From: an uncultured Acetatifactor sp.
Lineage (GTDB): Bacteria; Bacillota; Clostridia; Lachnospirales; Lachnospiraceae
Reading direction: 5' to 3'
DNA length: 26,727 bases
Assembly: GCA_910586775.1 (NCBI GenBank)
Contig: CAJUJN010000058.1
Location: 1 to 26,727 of the forward strand
The notes under the pieces were generated by a model, which searched no databases, was not told the origin of the DNA, and was given only the letters and a program-made list of their open reading frames with translations. A program made the position numbers and the translations under genes. This document shows positions 23,194-26,727 of the stretch, piece after piece. The first letter of the stretch is position 1. Each line of letters opens with the position of its first letter.

Positions 23194-24060
23194 TTACTTC
23201 TCATAATAATGCATAAAAATCTCTTCAAGATCCGGCTCCGATACGGACAGATCCGAGACGTCTCCTGCCGCCAGCATCCGCAGCAGCGCTTTCATATCAC
23301 CGCTGTAGAGAAAACTGATTACCCCTTCTGACTCCTTCCTGTCACGTACACCCGGTAAGCCCTCAAGCTCCACACTGCCGTGAACCGTCACCCGTCTGGC
23401 ATTGCTCTGAGAAAGCGCCTCCACACTGTCGCATACAAGGATCCTTCCCTCCCGGATAATGGCTGCACGGCTGCAATTATGCTGTATCTCGGATAAGATA
23501 TGGCTGGACAGGAACACCGTCGTCCCTTTCTCATGCCGCTCCCGCAGGATCTCGAAAAATGCTTTCTGCATCAGCGGATCAAGGCCGCTGGTCGGCTCGT
23601 CCAAGACCAGCAGCCTCGGATCATGCTGCAGGGCACAGACAATCGCCACCTTCTTCCGGTTGCCGAAGGAAAGCTCATCCACCTTCCGCGACGTATCCAG
23701 CTGCAGCCGTTCACAGAGACTGACCGCAGCCTTCCGGCAGTCCTTTTTGCGCAGATCGGCAGATAACTTCAAAACCTCCCGTACCCGCATACCAGGATGG
23801 AACATAGCCTCGGAAGGCAGATAACCGGTTCCGGCCAGAATCTTTTCTTTCTCCTTCACAATATCGAACCCCAGCACGGCCGCCTGTCCACCCGTAGGGC
23901 TGATCAGTCCCAGCAATGTTCGGATCGTCGTGGACTTTCCGGCGCCGTTGGGCCCGATAAAGCCGAAGAATTCTCCTTCTTCGACTGTCAGGCTGATCTG
24001 CTCGATGCCCCGGGCCTTTCCATAATGTTTCGTCAAATTCTCTGTCTTGATTGCTTCCAT
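23194..24060 (-). CDS. ABC transporter ATP-binding protein
   Basis: A 288-residue ATPase of the ABC-2 exporter class (CcmA/DrrA-like). Walker A GPNGAGKST is at 36-44, the Q-loop GLISPTGG follows, the signature is DELSFGNRKKVAIVCALQ (SFGNR rather than the usual SGGQ) and Walker B with D-loop is LLVLDEPTSGLDP. A short C-terminal regulatory part of about 75 residues ends it. The start is ATG 24060 with GGAG six bases ahead; longer frames run back into the tetR gene and are not family-like. It powers the permease downstream. The gene lies 53 bases after tetR, so it is probably cotranscribed. Confidence 0.94.
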   Translation of the reverse strand: MEAIKTENLTKHYGKARGIEQISLTVEEGEFFGFIGPNGAGKSTTIRTLLGLISPTGGQAAVLGFDIVKEKEKILAGTGYLPSEAMFHPGMRVREVLKLSADLRKKDCRKAAVSLCERLQLDTSRKVDELSFGNRKKVAIVCALQHDPRLLVLDEPTSGLDPLMQKAFFEILRERHEKGTTVFLSSHILSEIQHNCSRAAIIREGRILVCDSVEALSQSNARRVTVHGSVELEGLPGVRDRKESEGVISFLYSGDMKALLRMLAAGDVSDLSVSEPDLEEIFMHYYEK

Positions 24061-24113
24061 AATTTTCTCCGTTTCCATGCCGTTTTGCTCATTTATCTTT
24101 TCCGTTTCATGAT

Positions 24114-24725
24114 TTACTGCTTCCGCAGATAGATGCTCTTCCAGAATTCCAGCAGCTTTGCAAAATCCCTGTGCATCTGTTCGATATCCGCATCCCCGCG
24201 CTGCATCATCTCCCAGAGATACCCTTCCGATGCCCAATACATCTCCCGGTACATCATGGAGATGTCAAGCCCCGGGATAAACTGTTCCGGGTCAAAATTG
24301 ATCCGCGCCTCATCAGCCTTCAAGTTGAAATATCTGTGATAACTCTCCTGCACGGCAGCATTGATCTCCGGATCCTTCTCATAGAAAGCCCTGAGCGCAA
24401 AATTTGCCACATCCGGATACATGCGGACGATCTCCAGCTTCGCCGCTATGCCCCGCTCCATACTCTCAAACAGGTCCTTATGACTGTAACAATCGTATCT
24501 GGTCAGATAATCAATGGTCAGTCTGGCACAGTTGTCCCACAGAAACAGATATAACTCCTTTTTGTTATAAAAATAATGAAACAATAAGGACTTACTGATC
24601 CCGGCATCCTGTGCGATCTCACTCATGGGACTGTTCTTATAAGAATTCTGGGAGAACACACGATAGCCGGCGTTAAGTATGGCCTTCTGTTTCTCTTTTG
24701 GCAGGGAAAAAAACCTTTCATTCAT
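24114..24725 (-). CDS. TetR/AcrR-family transcriptional regulator
   Basis: A 203-residue regulator. The N-terminal 55 residues are the TetR DNA-binding domain: KQKAILNAGYRVFSQNSYKN followed by MSEIAQDAGISKSLLFHYF, YNKKEL. The remaining helical domain (about 60-200) would bind an inducer and dimerise. GGAGGTGAGG lies ahead of the ATG. As first gene of an operon with an ABC exporter it most likely represses its own operon and is released by the exported compound or a relative of it. The upstream gap holds a CGGTC…GACCG inverted repeat that could be its operator. Confidence 0.94.
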   Translation of the reverse strand: MNERFFSLPKEKQKAILNAGYRVFSQNSYKNSPMSEIAQDAGISKSLLFHYFYNKKELYLFLWDNCARLTIDYLTRYDCYSHKDLFESMERGIAAKLEIVRMYPDVANFALRAFYEKDPEINAAVQESYHRYFNLKADEARINFDPEQFIPGLDISMMYREMYWASEGYLWEMMQRGDADIEQMHRDFAKLLEFWKSIYLRKQ

Positions 24726-24748
24726 GGCCTCACCTCCGTTAACCGCTT

Positions 24749-24778
24749 CGGTCTACTATAGGATAAAGCCATTGACCG
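24749..24778 (-). promoter_or_regulatory. Candidate TetR operator in the tetR promoter region
   Basis: CGGTC (24749-24753) and GACCG (24774-24778) are inverted repeats spaced by 20 bases, covering the probable -10 area (TATAGT on the minus strand) about 30 bases ahead of the tetR start codon. The arms are short, so this is only suggestive. Confidence 0.3.
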
Positions 24779-24816
24779 ATTTTGAGAAGCCCCCATTTAC
24801 ACAATCTCAGCATCCC

Positions 24817-25677
24817 TCAGCATTTTTCCGTAAGCCACACACGCTTCTCCACTGCCCGTATAAAGGACCTGCGTCTGCCCCACCTGCATCCGTCATCACC
24901 TTTTTTCAGATCTTTCCTGATCTCTTCCGCGATCTGATACCGCTCTGACGGCTCCTCCATAATACATCTGCGGATCACCCTCTCCACTCCGTCTCCCAAA
25001 AGCGGCTGATAATTCCTGACCGGCAGCAACGTATACGGCGGTCGTGCCGGATCCGAACCAGTAACCATATAGTACAGCACCCTGCCAAAAGCATAAATGT
25101 CGCTCCGTTCGTCTGCCCGCACCCCTTTTCCGTTCCTTCCGAACTGCTCCGGCGCACCATACCCGGGCGTGACCGCCATCCGCTCCGTTTTCTCTCCAAA
25201 CTTCTGCCGGTACGCCGCCCCAAAGTCGATCAGCCGCAGATTGCCGTCCGGGCAGACTATTACATTATGCGGCTTTAGATCGCAATAAATAACAGGCGGT
25301 TTTCTTGTGTGTAGATAACACAGGATATCTAACAACTGTAATCCCCATGCCCTGGCCTGCTTTTCTCCCACATAACCGTTTTTGCCAATGTATTCCTGCA
25401 GCGTGACTCCCCGTATATATTCCATCACCAGATACCACGCCTCTTCCCACAGCAGTTCATAGATGACCGGCAGCATCGGGTGGCCAAGCTGCCTGAGCAT
25501 ATCCGCTTCCCTCAGTATCCTGTTCTCTTCCTTTGCCCCCTCTTCCTGTCTCCCGACCAGCTTGATCGCCACCTCTCTGTGCAGATCCTCATCCCGGGCC
25601 AGATACACGCTACCCTCGCCGCCCTGCCCGATACACTTTAGTATGATGTATTTTCCGATACATTTTTTCTCTGTCAT
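24817..25677 (-). CDS. Hanks-type serine/threonine protein kinase, short soluble form
   Basis: A 286-residue protein that is little more than a kinase domain (about 9-270). It shows the glycine loop GQGGEGSVY (17-25), the VAIK lysine Lys39, the catalytic loop YCDLKPHN with Asp133, DFG with Asp151 and the APEQFG segment. The residue before the catalytic Asp is Cys (YCD), so it is a non-RD kinase that need not depend on activation-loop phosphorylation. There is no transmembrane helix and no PASTA repeats, unlike PrkC/PknB that sense peptidoglycan, so it is cytoplasmic. It follows a PP2C phosphatase gene by 54 bases; kinase and phosphatase are probably cotranscribed partners. Targets are unknown. 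Confidence 0.93.
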   Translation of the reverse strand: MTEKKCIGKYIILKCIGQGGEGSVYLARDEDLHREVAIKLVGRQEEGAKEENRILREADMLRQLGHPMLPVIYELLWEEAWYLVMEYIRGVTLQEYIGKNGYVGEKQARAWGLQLLDILCYLHTRKPPVIYCDLKPHNVIVCPDGNLRLIDFGAAYRQKFGEKTERMAVTPGYGAPEQFGRNGKGVRADERSDIYAFGRVLYYMVTGSDPARPPYTLLPVRNYQPLLGDGVERVIRRCIMEEPSERYQIAEEIRKDLKKGDDGCRWGRRRSFIRAVEKRVWLTEKC

Positions 25678-25731
25678 AGAATGCCCTTTCCTCCTTCCGC
25701 ACTGGAAACCGCTTTATAATGATCCGCCGGT

Positions 25732-26484
25732 CTATTTGTCATTTGCCAGAACATAAACGGCCGACATATTGTCCTTTTCCCCGCGTTTCATACACGCCTC
25801 CCCGATTTCCTGCAGTCTGCGGGTAATCTGCTCTTCCTCCAAAAGCTGCCACGGCCGCAGGACTTCCGACAATTCCTGATTTGTGACACAATGGCGGAAA
25901 CCGTCGCTGCACAGCAGCAGCGCCTGACCGTTCCCGATTCGCCCCATACAAAAGTCCGGACGCTCGTACCCAAAGCTGCCGACACATTTTGTCAGCACAT
26001 GCTTCCCCCTGGCATGATCCTTTGTCAGACAGACAGCCTCCGCCGTCTTTGCCCTCTCCCGTCCGCGCCTGCCGGTACCGCTCATCCGGTATATCCTGCT
26101 GTCCCCCAGATGCCAGATCAGATAAACCTTTTCCCAGAGAACCAGCAGCGTCATCGTCGTACCCAGGCTGAGTTTCTCCCTGCTGCCGTATTGCTGCAGC
26201 TGCTCCTGCATATGATATACCAGCCGGTCAAGCGATCTTCGTATCACCCAGTACGGCTTTCTCTTCTGTATGGCATGCAGCAATGACTCGTAAAACCATT
26301 CCTGCAGCCGCCTTGTCACATAAGCGCTGGCCACCTCTCCCTGCGCCAGCCCGCCCATGCCGTCACAGACCGCTGCCATCATCACTCTGCCGCGGGCAGT
26401 CAACACCTGCAGCAATATGACCGCATCCTGATTGCTCTTCGCCGTACTGCCGCGCTCCCAATATACACCTGCCAGATACTTCAT
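25732..26484 (-). CDS. PP2C-family serine/threonine protein phosphatase
   Basis: A 250-residue metal-dependent phosphatase. The family motifs are in order: SNQDA with Asp20, CDGMGGLAQGE with Asp41 and Gly42, GTTMTLL, HLGDSRIYR, CSDGF and KDNMSAVYV, so all usual Mn/Mg ligands are present. No membrane segment. It begins at ATG 26484 after AGGGGTGG, and an in-frame TAG lies not far upstream. It would reverse phosphorylation made by the kinase encoded next. The pair is not next to the usual rsgA/rpe cluster within this window, and downstream of the kinase comes an unrelated TetR/ABC operon. Confidence 0.93.
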   Translation of the reverse strand: MKYLAGVYWERGSTAKSNQDAVILLQVLTARGRVMMAAVCDGMGGLAQGEVASAYVTRRLQEWFYESLLHAIQKRKPYWVIRRSLDRLVYHMQEQLQQYGSREKLSLGTTMTLLVLWEKVYLIWHLGDSRIYRMSGTGRRGRERAKTAEAVCLTKDHARGKHVLTKCVGSFGYERPDFCMGRIGNGQALLLCSDGFRHCVTNQELSEVLRPWQLLEEEQITRRLQEIGEACMKRGEKDNMSAVYVLANDK

Positions 26485-26670
26485 CCGCTTGCCACCCCTT
26501 TTTTTCCGCGCAGACAGACACAGGGCCTAACCGCCTGTCACTGCCGCTGCTGTTATGTTTCTTCATGATCACCCCAGGAAATCTTGCGGGAATCCCGCTG
26601 AATCATTCTGTCCATCTCTGTATCTCTGATCAAGATCCGAAGGAGATGAATTATTCTACATTCTTCGTTC

Positions 26671-26699
26671 ATTATAGCACTGAACGGATGGTATTTCAA
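26671..26699 (-). promoter_or_regulatory. Promoter of the PP2C-kinase operon
   Basis: On the minus strand TTGAAA (complement of 26694-26699) and TATAAT (complement of 26671-26676) are exactly 17 bases apart. The leader to the phosphatase start is about 180 bases and includes a small hairpin GCGGG-AAT-CCCGC at 26586-26598. No recognised riboswitch is seen in it. Confidence 0.7.
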
Positions 26700-26727
26700 T
26701 TTCTTTTTTTGCCGTCGGCGGCCTGCC

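Noticed and set aside
26363..26572. Minus frame of 69 codons starting MIMKK ahead of the phosphatase
   Set aside because: It overlaps the phosphatase start in another frame and becomes Gly/Ser/Cys-rich; the phosphatase has its own ribosome binding site. Not enough to call a leader peptide.

Overview
The window looks like chromosome from a low-to-mid GC anaerobic member of the Bacillota, most likely Lachnospiraceae or a related Clostridia. This rests on the YesM/YesN-type two-component system beside a CUT1 sugar ABC transporter, strong AGGAGG-type ribosome binding sites, TTGACA/TATAAT promoters and the style of the mobile-element relics. The genus cannot be fixed from the sequence. Most intact genes are on the minus strand. 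No rRNA, tRNA or CRISPR array was seen.

Positions 404-8322 (minus) hold a sugar-uptake operon: a promoter near 8320, a YesM-like sensor kinase, a YesN-like AraC-type response regulator, a lipoprotein solute-binding protein, two CUT1 permeases and a creatininase-family hydrolase. No transporter ATPase gene is present, so a shared ATPase encoded elsewhere is presumably used. The operon ends in what looks like the last 33 codons of a deleted gene.

Positions 8397-11400 are a graveyard: gene tails, a frameshifted replication-initiator (DUF6017-like) tail joined to an orphan group II intron domain V/VI, a serine-recombinase piece with a nonsense codon, an internally deleted relaxase piece, and a short tail resembling DUF6809. 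Inside it sits one intact pair, an XRE regulator overlapping a four-helix membrane protein gene, behind a consensus promoter flanked by two 15-bp direct repeats. I read the region as a decayed integrative/mobilizable element.

Positions 11401-14824 are accessory: a 37-residue small protein upstream of a GNAT acetyltransferase, a CPBP membrane protease, a convergent XRE regulator with a C-terminal membrane helix, another gene tail, and a DUF1349 protein.

Positions 14909-21325 (minus) are a complete Wadjet anti-plasmid system in the order jetA-jetB-jetC-jetD, with overlapping or closely spaced genes and intact key motifs in JetC and JetD. This is the clearest defence system in the window, and it belongs to a known class.

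Positions 21411-24725 (minus) encode a TetR regulator, an ABC ATPase, an ABC-2-type permease and an aminoglycoside-phosphotransferase-like protein whose start is unclear. Positions 24817-26699 (minus) encode a PP2C phosphatase and a short soluble Hanks-type kinase behind a good promoter.
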